A DNA stretch of 64,000 nt. Origin: Chrysomallon squamiferum. Its lineage: Eukaryota; Mollusca; Gastropoda; Neomphalida; Peltospiridae. The position numbers and the translations under genes are program-made. Below the pieces are notes generated by a model. That model saw nothing but the letters and a program-made list of their open reading frames with translations, did no database searches and was not told where the DNA came from. The stretch covers positions 17,057,771 through 17,121,770 of the forward strand of contig CM022676.1 in the NCBI GenBank assembly GCA_012295275.1, in the 5' to 3' direction. Shown in pieces: positions 24,833 to 37,446 of the stretch (position 1 is its first letter; each line of letters opens with the position of its first letter).

Positions 24833-24948
24833 AATACTAATAATAATAATAATGATGATGATGATGAGACTGATGAGGAGCAACGAAAATATTTGTATTT
24901 ACCTTCAGAGAGAGATTCATTTTCGTGTTCATGCGAAGTTAGTTATGA
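24292..24948. other. Noncoding repeats
   Basis: CA repeats near 24315-24400, a CAA array at 24783-24830 followed by AAT/ATG triplets to 24868. No convincing gene. Confidence 0.6.
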
Positions 24949-25254
24949 ATGTACACCTTTATTTTGAAACTAATTAATTTTTTATCATTACCTTTTATTA
25001 TTATATATTACTATATAATAATAAAAGTATGTCATAATGCTGTAGTAATTACTACCTCTATGATTACTATTACTAGTACCATTAAAACTACTACTACTAC
25101 AACTGCTGTTTATGCTTGTGTTTTGGCTATTACTACTTCTCTACTACTAGAGCTACTGATACACCTCTTAATACATACTACTCTTACTAACAATAATACC
25201 AGTACTACTGCTACATCAACATTCACCAATACTATGTACTGGCAGCCTAAGTAA
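24949..25254 (-). other. Relic of Ig-receptor first intron
   Basis: The ACT-rich tract resembles 16735-16930 of Ig receptor A in order and spacing (for example CTACTACTAGAGCTACTGAT against the matching place in A). No exon is attached, so only intron survives. Confidence 0.5.
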
Positions 25255-27183
25255 AACCAGTGGACAAAGCTATTAAAAGTGTAGGCTGTGTCCATCCTCC
25301 TCCAGTTCGAAATCCCTTCTTTAAAATGTAACATGAACAACAATTACACAGAAATACAGATTATTATCTGTTATTTCTTAAATGATGATTTTCTTCTTTT
25401 TGTTTGTTTCTTTGTGCGTGTTTTAAATGCGTGCGTTGTACGAGAGTGTTAAACGTGGTGGGTTAAACGAACTATGAGGCCCGTGGAGTAAAACGTCCTA
25501 AATTTGTGTCGCTTTTGTGTTATTTTTAGAACAGTTAGGAAGGTCAAAGGTCAATCTTTGTCACTGTGCATGTCGTCGCTGGCAATGGCTTATGTCAAAA
25601 GTTGTGTCCAAAAATGAAGTTTTACTGCTTCCCTTCAAACCATTTTTGTCATTATTATTATTATGTTTATTATTATTATTATTATCTAAATGACTGATAC
25701 TCAAATGAAAGCTCGTTCAATTACCTTTCAAACAATGTGCGACACTACGACGTGCCATCTTTGCCGTAGAAGAGCTGAACATTTGAAAGTAGCACGTGCA
25801 TTGCGAAATTACGTTTTCTACATATCCAAATGTCCGAAGATTTTATACACAACTAGAAAGGACTGGCGCTGTTTAAAATGATTATATCTGTTTCTATATT
25901 TCTAATAGCATGTTGATTACATCCTTTTCTTCACTGTTCCTATTTTTTGCTGTATATAATATCAGTACGTCCTGAAATAAACGAATTAACATCGTGTTTT
26001 ATCGATTACTATCTCTTCCGTTCTCAGACGGACGATTGTTTTGCTTTCAAAATTATTGCTTTAAACGGCGAATTAAGTAAGAATTGTCAGAAGTATAGAT
26101 AAAATACTGAATAAGAACGAATCACTTTTTAATATCATATAAGGATTAATTTTAAAATTTAGATTATTTTTGCTTGTTGGTTTGGTCCATCAGAGAAAAT
26201 TCCAATGGTCAGATGACTGAAAACTTTGTTTCCAGTCTAATCACAGCAAGTACGAAGCCAAAAACATTATTTTATGTCTGTTTCAAATGACAGCCGTAAA
26301 ACACCTGTGTCTTTAATTGCTTTAGTCTCATGATTCCATACATTATCTGTTTCGCTAATCGGTACATGACGTACATCTATTAGTAATAATAACCTTTATT
26401 AATACACTGGTTTCAAAAGTAATATTAATCTCTCATAATCCATACTATTTACCCGATAGCTCTTCGTCATAAATAGTAGTACAGGAGTCACTTGGCTGGA
26501 TTTTAAACTGTACACGACTATCTGTTAACTCAATGCCATCTAGTTATTTTGCGATATTCTATTCACATATATGTACTCATCAACATCACTGACAGACTAC
26601 TGCTATCTACTGAGATATATTCACTTAATATTTATAAAGTACCATAACCCTTAATTCCAATTTACTATCGAAACATTTGACCCAGGTATCTCAACATCAT
26701 GTGGAAGACAGATTGTTTAAGTTTTAGGCCTGGTGGAAGTGAACACCTATTATTCCTTTCTGGAGTAGAGTTTGATTTATTGCTTACGATTATAGTTAAA
26801 CATCAAATGCTTGCAGTACTTTTGATAGATAGCTAGCTATATTGATAGACATAAACAGATAGATATAGAGATTGATAGACAGAGAAACAGACAGATAGAT
26901 AGGGAGATAGATAGACAGATATATAGCTAGATAGACAGAGAGACAGACAGATAGATAGATAGATACAAAACACAGTATTTTAACTTATTACTACTAATTA
27001 CTTAATAGTGAAAATCAAGATATTTATAAAAGTAAAGTTGTGCTATTGAGGTGTTTGACCCGTATCAGTTGTTTTATTTATTTATTTGTTCTGTTAATGG
27101 CCACCCTTCTTGCCTTCAACTACCTCGAAATGCATTTTAATATATAAACATTATTAATGATGATAAAATAAGAAATACATTTG

Positions 27184-27217
<34 letters not shown>

Positions 27218-27899
27218 AAAACATTATTATTATTATTATTATTTCAATGACTGCAACGAAGGCAGATGTGCATCTCTTTAAACTACAAACAACAACAAAT
27301 AAATAGTAATTCTAATTAATACTTTCTGAAACTACGCCGACTTGTTTTCTGAAAGTTTTGAGCTAAAGTGCTAAAAAAAACAAAATGCATGGTTGCTGTG
27401 CACTGACCATAAGGGTGCACTGACTCACAGTATTACTTCAAACTGAAAAGGTTTTATGAAATATGTGATTTGAAAATTCATTTAACAAATTGGTCCCAGC
27501 ATTCTTTTTTGACTTTATGTCTTTTATATCGTTTTTTTCTTTTTTTTCAAACTATACTTGGCTAATGTTACTCCTTCCTTCCGTTTGCCAAAATATGGTA
27601 AAATAAAATAAATAAATAAAAAAATAAATAAATAAAATAAAATAAAATAAAACAAAATAATATAATATAATATAATATAATATAATATAATATAATATAA
27701 TATAATATAATATAATATAATATAATAGAATAGAAAAAATAAATAAATAAAAAATGAAAAATTTGCTATGGTACTGATTTGCATTCATCTTTTAAACCAA
27801 TAGAGTCATATATATTTTTTCTCTCTGCAGCTTTCATTTTACTTATTTTCTTGCTTAGCAGATACAATTAAATTAATCAAAAAGTAGGCTGTCATTACC
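25255..27899. other. Stretch without recognised gene
   Basis: Mostly unique AT-rich sequence. A 63-codon frame at 25690-25881 has no recognised similarity. GATA/GACA microsatellite lies at 26822-26966 and a TATAA array at 27657-27727, preceded by AAAT repeats from 27598. Confidence 0.5.
27657..27727. repeat. TATAA pentanucleotide array
   Basis: About fourteen TATAA units, flanked by AAATA-type repeats. Confidence 0.95.
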
Positions 27900-28876
27900 T
27901 ACTACTGCTATTGTTTCTGAAAAAAGCTATCATTACTGGTTTTATTACTACCTCTAGCTTGAACTGCTGAAACGATAACAACTACTGCTATCTTCACTAC
28001 AACCACTACCTCTACTGCTAGTACTACTAGTACCACTGCAAGTGTTACTATCATTAGTATTACTTCTTCCATTAATATTAACTACTATGTATGTGTAAAC
28101 TAATTTACTATTATTGTTTTTATTTGTATTATACTTTTTTAAGTACTATTGCTAATAGTTCTACTAGAAATACTACTACTGTTATAGTTTATATAGTACT
28201 AGTACAATACTACTACTAAATTACTAATTCTACATATAATACTTCTACTAATCGTAGTAGTAATATTATTATTACCAATTTAATTTAGTGAAATTGTACT
28301 GTTATTTCAACTACAACTACTGCCACTTCTACCACCGCTACTACTATTACTGCTATTACTACTTCTTCTACTGCTACTACTCTACTCTTATCACTAACAC
28401 AACTGGTATTATTATTATAATACTACTGTTCCTACTATTACTACTACTACTATTATTGCTATGACTACTAGTAACATTTCCTGTACTATTGTTATAGGGG
28501 TTTCGTCTACAACTTGTTCTGCCCAAACTATTACTTTTATATTTATTGTATTTTTTCTGTAACAAAGACTGCGGCTGCTGTTGCTACTACTACTAGTGCT
28601 AGTAGAGTAATTGCTAATAGTACTATAAGTGTACAAGTATTTATGTTGTTATTTTAGCTATTACTATTACGACTACTACATTTCCTTATTGTATTACTAT
28701 TACAATAACTGAACCTACCGGCAGTAACACTGAAATTGTATTTACTAAACAATACTCTTAAGAAGAAGAAGCAAAAGAACTATACAAAATTAGTTTAAAT
28801 TGAACTTACCAGTACTCGAGTGCAGAATGACAATATTTATACAAGAACAAAATAAAATAAACGTGTCTGTCCGCAT
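27900..28876 (-). pseudogene. Third Ig-receptor 5' end (signal exon plus first intron)
   Basis: Signal exon at 28810-28876: ATG at 28876, 22 codons MRTDTFILFCSC then INIVILHSST, one extra base and the same donor ACTG|GTAAGTT as copies A and B. Downstream the ACT-rich first intron is present but the expected Ig1 exon could not be found. Upstream, 28980-29160 resembles the flank of copies A and B. It is more diverged than A is from B, so it is an older paralogue fragment. Confidence 0.65.
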
Positions 28877-30700
28877 GACTGAATGATTCTAGTGCAATAT
28901 CTGAAATATCAATAACAATAATAATAATAACAATAACAACAACAATAATATCAAAGTGAACAGTATTAGTACTAACAGTAACTATGAAATGAACCCAGTC
29001 AGAAAAAGGAACTACTTAAAAACTAACTTTTCAAATGTTCTTCGCTAGATACAATCTTTTCTGCAAAACTTTCTTTGAAAGAGAAAGTCATTCTAATTAT
29101 GTATTTCAATACGATCCACTGTTGTAAAAAGAAAACAGATTATAACGTCTTTTCCGCATTTCCTTTAATTGCGTGAGAGGGTGTAAAATTATAATGTCTC
29201 AATAATATTATAATGTATAGTTGTGACGAAGATAAATAATCTCATCTTTTTTATTATTTTATTTATTTATTTGTTTATAAACGTTCAGGTCGAAAAGTTT
29301 TTCAATAAATACATTTCTTTTGTATATACTACGCATAGATCATCTTATTAAAATGATACTTATTATACGTATGTAACCTTGAGATTGTTTTTGTCTCTGT
29401 TAATGAAATCGGGGACATATAAGTCAACGAAGAAATCATAAATGGTACAAAATATTTAGTAGGAATTATAGTAAGTAAATAAACTGCCCTCAAGTGCCGA
29501 TAAAACTAAAAAACTGTCCATAATATCCTTTTATCGGAAACCACACGATAACGAAGGTGGTTTTTAAGCTTGGTTCAAAACATAATACAGTGTATACTAT
29601 TTACATGACACATAATAAAATAGTAGGTCACTCAGTAGAAATCTCCTTATTAAGTATCTTTGTTTTGACAGTTACTTCATAAAGTCCACTCCACATTCAA
29701 ACAGGTTCTCAGAAAAATATCTTTTCAAAAGTTACTTCTTAAATTGTATCCGACTGAAAATCAATTACTGTTCCATTTACTTTCAAATCGAAACAACTTT
29801 TGTAAGGACCATTATTATATTTTTAAGACATATGTTTCCTGCGGGCGTCACCAATGACCCAGAATCCCACTCTCAGCCGTATTGCATTTCACAGTTCTGA
29901 ATAACCTCTATGTTAACAGTATTCTGTGAATGTAGCTGAATAAGTCACTTATGTCGCTTGCTTCACAATAGCTTTTGTTTTTAGCATGTTAATATTTCAC
30001 TCATTCACTCGATTATAACAGTATTTTAGCACAAACGGATGGTTAACACATGTGTAGTTTGCAGATCGTTCAACCAGTGGAGATCAAATTAGACGCTGCT
30101 GTAACTGATACCTCAGAGGTAACTAAACACCAAGGAAGCCAAACTGAGAGAAAATCGAGTGTCAGAAAACACTGTGGCTTTCAAGGATAAACCGAGCAAA
30201 CTTTAACATCATTTTAAAGTTTGTTGGGACCACTCTTTATCAGGAAATTAAATCAGTTTCCTTCTTCTTACTTTAATTGTTAAAATACAAAGTAATTCCT
30301 GAGTAAATTGGTCATAAATTTTATAATGATCTAAATAATAACATATAAATAACTTTTTTTTATAATTCATTAATGTAAAATAAATGAATAAACTGTATGA
30401 AATTAACTACGAAAAACTTGAATATGAAGGTCATATAGTAGTAGTAATAATAAAGTACAGAGGGAAACATTTGAATTGTTACAGTAGTTACACAAGTCAT
30501 TAGTTTATATGGGTTAAGTATACAGTATTTATCATTTCAAAGAAATTATCACTGACATTTATTACTAAATCATTAATGATGTTGATAATTAAACTTTATA
30601 ATGATATGGCTCGTATGTTGGTGAAACTTGAAGTTTTCAGATTAAAGGAAAACTAAAACCGGTTTCAGAAGCAGAAAGAGAAATTGTAGCATGATGCAGG
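28877..30700. other. Stretch without recognised gene
   Basis: After the promoter-like homology to about 29160, AT-rich sequence with no coding exon, known repeat or array recognised. Confidence 0.45.
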
Positions 30701-31332
30701 TGGGACTCCAGAGTCTTACATGAGAAAACACAGAAAAATGGTCTGTTTACTCCAGATGTCCTCAAAGATGAAAGAGTAAAACATTACACAGGACTTTGTT
30801 TCACAGAATTTGTGGCTTTGATTAATGTTGTTTCTCCACATACCTCTGAGATCTCAAAAACAGTTTTAAGAAAATTTGAAAAACTAGTTTTAGTGTAATA
30901 GAAACTTAGACTCAGTCTACAACAGGATCTGTGTTATGTATTTAAAATGTGTGCAAGTTGTGTGTCAGACATTTCATGATGTCACACAAATATTGTTTGA
31001 GAAGTTGAAATGTTTAGTATTGTGGTTGAACTAAGAACAACATCAGTTAACAATGCTTGTGGAATCTGATATTTTGGAGTCACAGATTCAGTTGTTATTG
31101 ACTGTGTTGGGATATTTATAGAGAGACATTCTAATTTATTAGTTTGAGCTAAAACCTGCTCAAATTACAAACATCTCAATACTGTTAAATATTTAATTAG
31201 TATTAACCCTCAACATGCAATTTCATTTTCATCAAAAGGACGTGACAAAGAATCAGAGAAACATCTAACTGAAAACAGCTGCCTGTTGTTAAACCTCTTA
31301 CAAGGTGACATTGTTCTTGCAAATATGTTCAA
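30701..31332 (+). mobile_element. Decayed DDE transposase (DDE_Tnp_4 type)
   Basis: The N-part reads WDSRVLHEKTQKNGLFTPDV, then a VKHYTGL helix-turn-helix-like segment, to a stop near 30899. Further pieces include VIDC at 31094-31105 (the first catalytic Asp context), FIERHSNL, and GDIVLANMF near 31307-31333, where active relatives have an ADRGF-type motif; here the Asp reads Asn. Several stops and frameshifts are present. The order of the motifs supports an IS5/Harbinger-like DDE enzyme. The exact family is uncertain. Confidence 0.65.
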
Positions 31333-31419
31333 TTTATTTATTTATTTATTTTTGAGTGCATATTTGGAAAAAATATAATTTATTTATAAAGAATTAACAG
31401 TTTGAAAATTAATTTTTAA

Positions 31420-31446
31420 AATAATAATAATAATAATCACAATCAC

Positions 31447-31500
<54 letters not shown>
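31420..31500. repeat. AAT microsatellite
   Basis: About 80 bases of AAT units with CAC interruptions. Confidence 0.95.
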
Positions 31501-31597
31501 TTGTTTCCACTGTGGAGCCTGATTAAGTCTTGCGGTGTTTTAAATATTTGAATCTAATCAGGTTCAGAAACAAAACATAATAATTGTAATAAATAGC

Positions 31598-32880
31598 AAC
31601 TTGTTTATTTTTAATTTTTCATTATACAATTCAGGATACAAATAAATGACAAAGATATTTAATGTCTTTGTTTTTTTTTCATGTTTTCTTCTTGAATTCC
31701 TTACAGTTCTCATTCAGGATGTTGAAAATTACAATATCCAATGGCAAATCTGTTTTGAGTTCTCATAATACTGCTAGTTGAAAAAATGTACCTGTCTTTT
31801 CCATCATTTCAATAGAAAATTGCTCATCAAAAATAATTTTCTCTGTGAAGAAATCAGCTTCAGCAGACACAGTATTCCATATTGGTAAGAAATAATTGGC
31901 ACTGAACTTGGTAAGAGAGAGACTTGTTTAAACAGAGCTGCTCATCTATCCTTTCATTGCTGTTTGATTGTAACTTTGTGTAAGTTTTTTTAATTCAGTG
32001 TCTCTTGCTTACTAACAGATTTCAATGAACACATTCTGACAATAATTAACTGTTCCTTGCTGACAGATGTAAAAGTGTCATCAAACAATTCTGAAAATAC
32101 TTTGGGACACTTTCTGTCCAGTGTTTCGGGTTGGTAGTTGCTTGCTTATCCTGCAACAACTGAAAAGATGACTGGCTTCTTGCTTGTGTGGCTCAGTGCA
32201 GAAATCAGGCCTGATTTGACTGATCTAACTGTTCTTCCTTCATCTTTGCTGAGGTACAGTCAACATCCTGTATAGTGCTATACTCCAACTTTGATACTGC
32301 TAATAGAAGGAGCCAGTGTGCCTTTTGTTGTCTATCTCTTACTGTTTCCTATGTTTACTGAAGGTCCATCTACAAATAAATGATAAGAAAACATCAAACT
32401 GTCACTCACTTTTTTGTGTATGTACATAACTATGTATCTATCACACATATACACACATGCATGCACTCTGCCTCTCTCTCTCTTACACACATACACACAT
32501 ATACATATGTAAATTATTTTCATAATCTTCAATAAACAGATAGACAGACAGATAGGTGTCTGAATATAGGTATGATTAGAGTGATGAAATTCTTAGAATA
32601 AATATATTTCCATGACATATCGAAAATCTGAAACATATACACTGTAAGTGTTACTTCTTAAATACAGTATAGCCGAACTAAAATTATCTGAAAACAGACA
32701 AATAGAAACAAATTGAAATTTGTTCTCACATATAAAATTGTATACTTTCATAATTTGTTTTGTTTAATTACCATAAATCAGTCAGTTGTGAAGATTGGAA
32801 CTCACAGCAGCCAGGTTGTGAGGTCCATCAACTGTTTTACCATCATCTGCAGGTCACCAGCTGTAAAATAACAATGATAA
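31598..32880. repeat. Duplicated block, copy 1 (partner 37447-38760)
   Basis: The two 1.3-kb blocks are in the same orientation and share most positions, including a convertase pseudo-exon. On the minus strand near 31995-32121 both read a piece resembling hAT/DUF4371 transposase (ELFDDTFTSVSKEQLIIV), which is only a tentative family call. Confidence 0.7.
32806..32860 (-). pseudogene. PCSK7-like exon with in-frame TGA
   Basis: 55 nt, acceptor tattttacag and donor GTGAGT. Reads W, stop, PADDGKTVDGPHNLAA. The stop replaces a Gly codon by one base change (GGA to TGA). Confidence 0.75.
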
Positions 32881-33161
32881 TATCAATAACAATAATAATA
32901 ATAATAAATAATAATAATATATTTAGTGTCCACTAAGAAGATAGGAACCTAAATCCCCAACTTGAAAATCCACTGCTGTATCAACAAAACTAATTCATTG
33001 ACAGAAGAAATTGTTTTGAAAATAATACCACATAAGTCAGGAAAATAGACCAAAAAACCAACAATAATAATAAATCAGCAAATAAAAACAAAATACAAGC
33101 ATGCAAAAATAATGAGACAACTACAACTTTTATTAACTTAATAAATGTTTATGAAAATCAC

Positions 33162-33252
33162 CTGCAGCTGTAAATGTCATTAATTTTGAGTTTTTTTGTA
33201 AAAGGTGAAGCCTCCAGACTGTCTGTCATTGGTCCATCGAGAACTCTCAAAC
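33162..33252 (-). pseudogene. PCSK7-like exon (LDGPMTDS)
   Basis: 91 nt, acceptor ending tgagcag and donor TGCAG|GTGATT, phases 1 to 2. Open frame, ending INDIYSC plus AG. Confidence 0.8.
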
Positions 33253-33442
33253 CTGCTCAGAATAAAACACAAGAAATTAGTTTTAAATAAACTATATTTA
33301 TCTTTATATTTTCTTTTATTTCTTCTTCTGCTTTCTGTTGTTTTTTTTTTTTGTATAAGTTATGTATTTTTTGCTGAATGTCCTATTGTCATGGACATAT
33401 TTAAATTATTACATTTCACTAATTTAAATGATTAACTCATAC

Positions 33443-33538
33443 CTGAAATTCCTGCCCTGTAAGCGACACCAACAGAACAGACATTGTTAGCAACAGCAGC
33501 AATCTCACCACCACATCGTGTACCATGATGTTTTGTGG
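33443..33538 (-). pseudogene. PCSK7-like exon with active-site His
   Basis: 96 nt, acceptor attttgttgcag and donor GTATGAG, open. HHGTRC holds the catalytic His of the subtilisin/kexin family. Confidence 0.85.
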
Positions 33539-33768
33539 CTGCAACAAAATAATCAGAATAGTTTTAATTTTACTGTTCAAGTCTTTACTTTTATTGAAAA
33601 CCATAATATCTATATTCAGTAATAGATTTTAGATTTAAATTTAGGATCATATTTTATTATTTTCTGAGATGTTTTACTGCCCCAGAAAACAACTGATAAT
33701 AGCAGAAATGAGGACCTGGATGATGGTACATACAAATATAATGACAATATAAAGTTAAATACATAGAG

Positions 33769-33888
<120 letters not shown>

Positions 33889-34389
33889 GTAAAACAGATA
33901 CAGACAATCACCTCAGATACAGGCTCACATCTATCATAATTTATTTTGTGGTTCTCTATCAGTCAGAGTAGAATCTCATTTAAATGTGTGGTTTTTTTTT
34001 GTTTGTTTTTGTTTTTTTATTAATATTATTTTACAGACTTGTTCAAATTTAACATTTTAACAGAATTGCGAAATCTGTAACTGGTCAGTTTCTAATTAAA
34101 ACAATCATACAACGACTAAAAAGAAGATTCAGTATGGTGAAGAAAACGGTGACGATGATGTTGATAATGTTGTTGCTGATGATATTGATGATGATACACT
34201 TTTCGTTTTAAGATACATTTAATATTAACATTTTGCACTGCATTTTTTCATTTATAAGTTTATGTTTAAAAGTTCAATGCTTATCCCTAATTAAACTTAC
34301 ACCGCACATTCTTTAAAACAGGTTCTTGTCTATACTTACTCTGAATATTTCTAGTAATACATTTCTTACTTATTTACTGTTCGTATTTT

Positions 34390-34390
<1 letters not shown>

Positions 34391-34461
<71 letters not shown>
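34391..34461. repeat. AAT microsatellite
   Basis: About 70 bases of perfect AAT just before the satellite array. Confidence 0.95.
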
Positions 34462-34559
34462 TATTAAAGCTACACCCCATACTTCTAATAATGCGTTGCC
34501 GTTTGTGTTTTTGTTGTTGTTTTGTTTTTATTTCCTCGAACTTGCTATTCTAATAATAG

Positions 34560-36296
34560 TGCATATCTCTGAAAATAGGTTATTTTTTTTTTACATTTCA
34601 TTGTATATTTCTAATAATATTTTTTTAAATTAATTTAATACTGCATATTTCTAATAATATATTTTAGTGACCTGTATATGTCCACAAATAGATTTATGTT
34701 TAAAGTTTCTCTCTATATTTCTAAGAATATGCTTTTGTATAATGTTATGGTATATATTTGTAATAACATATTTCTCTTTAAATTTACATTGCATATTTCT
34801 AATAATACGCTTTCTTTTAAAATGACCCTGTATATTTACGAATAATACGTTTTTGTTTAAATTGATCCTGTACATTTTATAACTATATATTTACTAAAAG
34901 TTATCCAGTATATTTTGTAATAATGCATTTTTATTCTAATAATTTCCTAACGATGCTATTTTTTATTTAAAGTTCTCCTGTATATTTTCCTAAATAATAG
35001 TTTTTTTGGTATAAAGATTCACTGTTTATCTCTAACAATACGTTTTTTGTTTAAAGTGTCACGGTATTTTTAAAAATAAATCGATTTTGTTCTTACACTG
35101 GCATGTATATTTTCTAACAATTCCTGTTTCGTTTAAAGTTATCACATGTATTGTCTAATAATACGTTTTTGTTTAAAGTAACCCTGTATATATTCCTAAT
35201 ATTATATTTTTGTTCAAAGTTTCAGTGTATATTTCTAATAATACGTTTTTGTTTAAACTTATCCTCTATGTTTTCTAATAATACGTCTTTTGTTTAAACT
35301 TATTACGTACAATTCTAAGAACACGTTTTGTTTACAGTTATCCTGTTTATTTAACTAATATTTTGTTTAAAGTTGTCTTGTAAATGTTCCAATAATACGT
35401 GTTTTGTTTAAATTGATCCAGTATATTTTCCAATAATACGTTTTCGTTTATAATTTCACTCTGTATTTCTACTAATACATTTTGTTTATAGTTACCCCGT
35501 ACAATTCTAGTAACACCTTTTTGTTTAAAGTTACACTGTACATTTCTATTAAAACGTATTTGTTTAATTACCCTGATAAGACATTTTTGTTTAAGTTTCT
35601 CTGTATATTTCTAATAATATGTTTTTGTTTAAAATGTTACTATATATTTCTAACAATACATTTCTCTTTAAAGTTACACTGCATATTTCCAATTATACGT
35701 CTTTTGTTGACAGTTATCTTGTATATTTTCCAGTAATACGTTTTTGTTTAATGTTACCCTATATATTTTTTGGTAATACGTATTTTGTTTAACACTATCC
35801 AGTATATTTTCCTAATAATATGTTTCTGTTTACTTTCACTGCATATTTCTAATAAAACGTTGTTGTGTAAATTACCCTGTATATTTTCTAATTATACGTT
35901 TTTCTTTTAAGTTATGTATATTTTCTAATAATACATTTTTGTTTAAAGCTTCACTATATATTTCTAATAAATCATTTTTGTTTAGTATTACCATGTATAT
36001 TTTCTAATAAAACACATTTTGTTTAACGTTATCCAGTATATATTCCTAATCGAACCTTTTGGTTTAATCTTTTACTCTATATTTCTAATAATATGTTTCT
36101 GTTTAAAGTTATTCTATGTTTTACTAATAATACTGCTATTTGTTTAAAGAAATCCTTTATATTTTCTAATTACCTGGTTTTGATTAAAATTACGTGTATG
36201 TCTGCCAATAATAAGTTTTTGTTTAAAGTTTCACTACATATTTCTAATAAATCTGTTTTGTTTAACTTTACCCTGTATATTTTCGAGCAGATCGTA

Positions 36297-36336
<40 letters not shown>

Positions 36337-37410
36337 GTTGTTGTTGTTGTTATTATTATTATTATTATTATATCTAGTCAAACTGAATATTTCTATTAAT
36401 ACATTTTTATTTAAAGTTACCCTGTATATTTTCCAATAATACGTTTCCGTTTCAAGTTTCACTGCATATTTCTAGTAAATCTATTTTGTTTATCGTTACC
36501 CTGTATATTTTCAGGCAATTCGAATTTCTTTTTTTATTTATTATCATTATTATTATTTTTTTTTAAGTTGTTAAGTATATTTTCTAGTAAGATGTTTTTG
36601 TTTAAAGTTTCGCTGTATTTTTCTAATAAAACGTTTTTCGCTCAACATTACACTGTATATTTTCTAATAGTATATTTTTGATTAAAGTTGACCTGTATAT
36701 TTTATAATAATACGTTTCTGTCTAAATATATCGTGCATATTTCTTAATAATACGTTTTTTGTTCAAAGTCATCCTGTATATTTTCTAATTATACGTTTTT
36801 GCTTCAAGTTATCAAGTATATTTTCTAATAATACATTTTTCTTTCAAGCTTCACTATACATTTCTAATAAATCATTCTTTTTTAATATCACCCTGTATAT
36901 TTTCTAATAATACGCATTTTGTTCTACGTTATCCAGTATGTATTCCTAATAACCCTTTTTTGTTTAAAGTTTTACTCTATCTTTCTAATAATACGTTTCT
37001 GTTTAAAGTTATCCTATATATTACTAATAATACATATTTGTTTAAAGAAATCCTTTATATTTTCTAATTATCTGTTTTTGATTCCAGTTACCTGTGTATT
37101 TTCCAATAATGCGCTTTTGTTTAAAGTTTCACTGTATATTCCTAATACATGTTTATTTTTTTGTTTAACGTTACCCTGTATATTTTCAACCAATTTGTCT
37201 TTTTTATTATTATTGTTTGTTTCAAAATTTCTCCAGTATGTTTTCTAAATAATACATTTTTGTTTAAAGTTTCACTATATATTTCTAATAACAACGTTTT
37301 TCTTTAACATTACACTGCATATTTTCTAATAATACGTTTAGATTAAAGATATCCTGTATATTTTCTTACACTACGTTTTTCTTTAAAGTTACCCTGTACA
37401 TTTTCTAATC
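34560..37410. repeat. Diverged satellite array, about 40-bp unit
   Basis: Around 70 head-to-tail units of the form TTTCTAATAATACGTTTTTG followed by TTTAAAGTTACCCTGTATAT. Unit length drifts by a few bases and each unit has private changes. ATT triplet runs interrupt it at 36298-36371 and 36530-36560. It sits between the two copies of the 1.3-kb duplicated block. Short frames inside are repeat artefacts. Confidence 0.85.
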
Positions 37411-37446
37411 AGCTTTAACAGGAAAACATAATAATAATAATAATTA

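Larger units (their letters stand above)
32806..33538 (-). pseudogene. Proprotein convertase (PCSK7-like) pseudogene, three catalytic-domain exons
   Basis: Three exons with consensus splice sites and continuous phase. 33443-33538 reads HHGTRCGGEIAAVANN, the active-site His region of kexin/furin proteases. 33162-33252 reads [14 protein letters not shown] and INDIYSC. 32806-32860 continues SW, stop, PADDGKTVDGPHNLA. The LDGPMTDS and INDIYSC wording is closest to PCSK7 from general knowledge of the family. The conserved Gly after SW is a TGA stop. Exons for the catalytic Asp and Ser regions were not found nearby, so it is a fragment. Proprotein convertases cleave precursors at basic sites in the secretory pathway; this copy cannot make an enzyme. 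Confidence 0.8.

Noticed and set aside
24912-24955. Possible tail exon reading HENESLSEG before a GTAAAT donor on the minus strand
   Set aside because: No acceptor could be found and the similarity to the YENL exon is too short.
25690-25881. 63-codon frame as a gene
   Set aside because: No similarity, no splice or promoter context, and length expected by chance.
34560-37410. CRISPR-like array
   Set aside because: Units are head-to-tail with no unique spacers, in eukaryotic DNA; it is a satellite.
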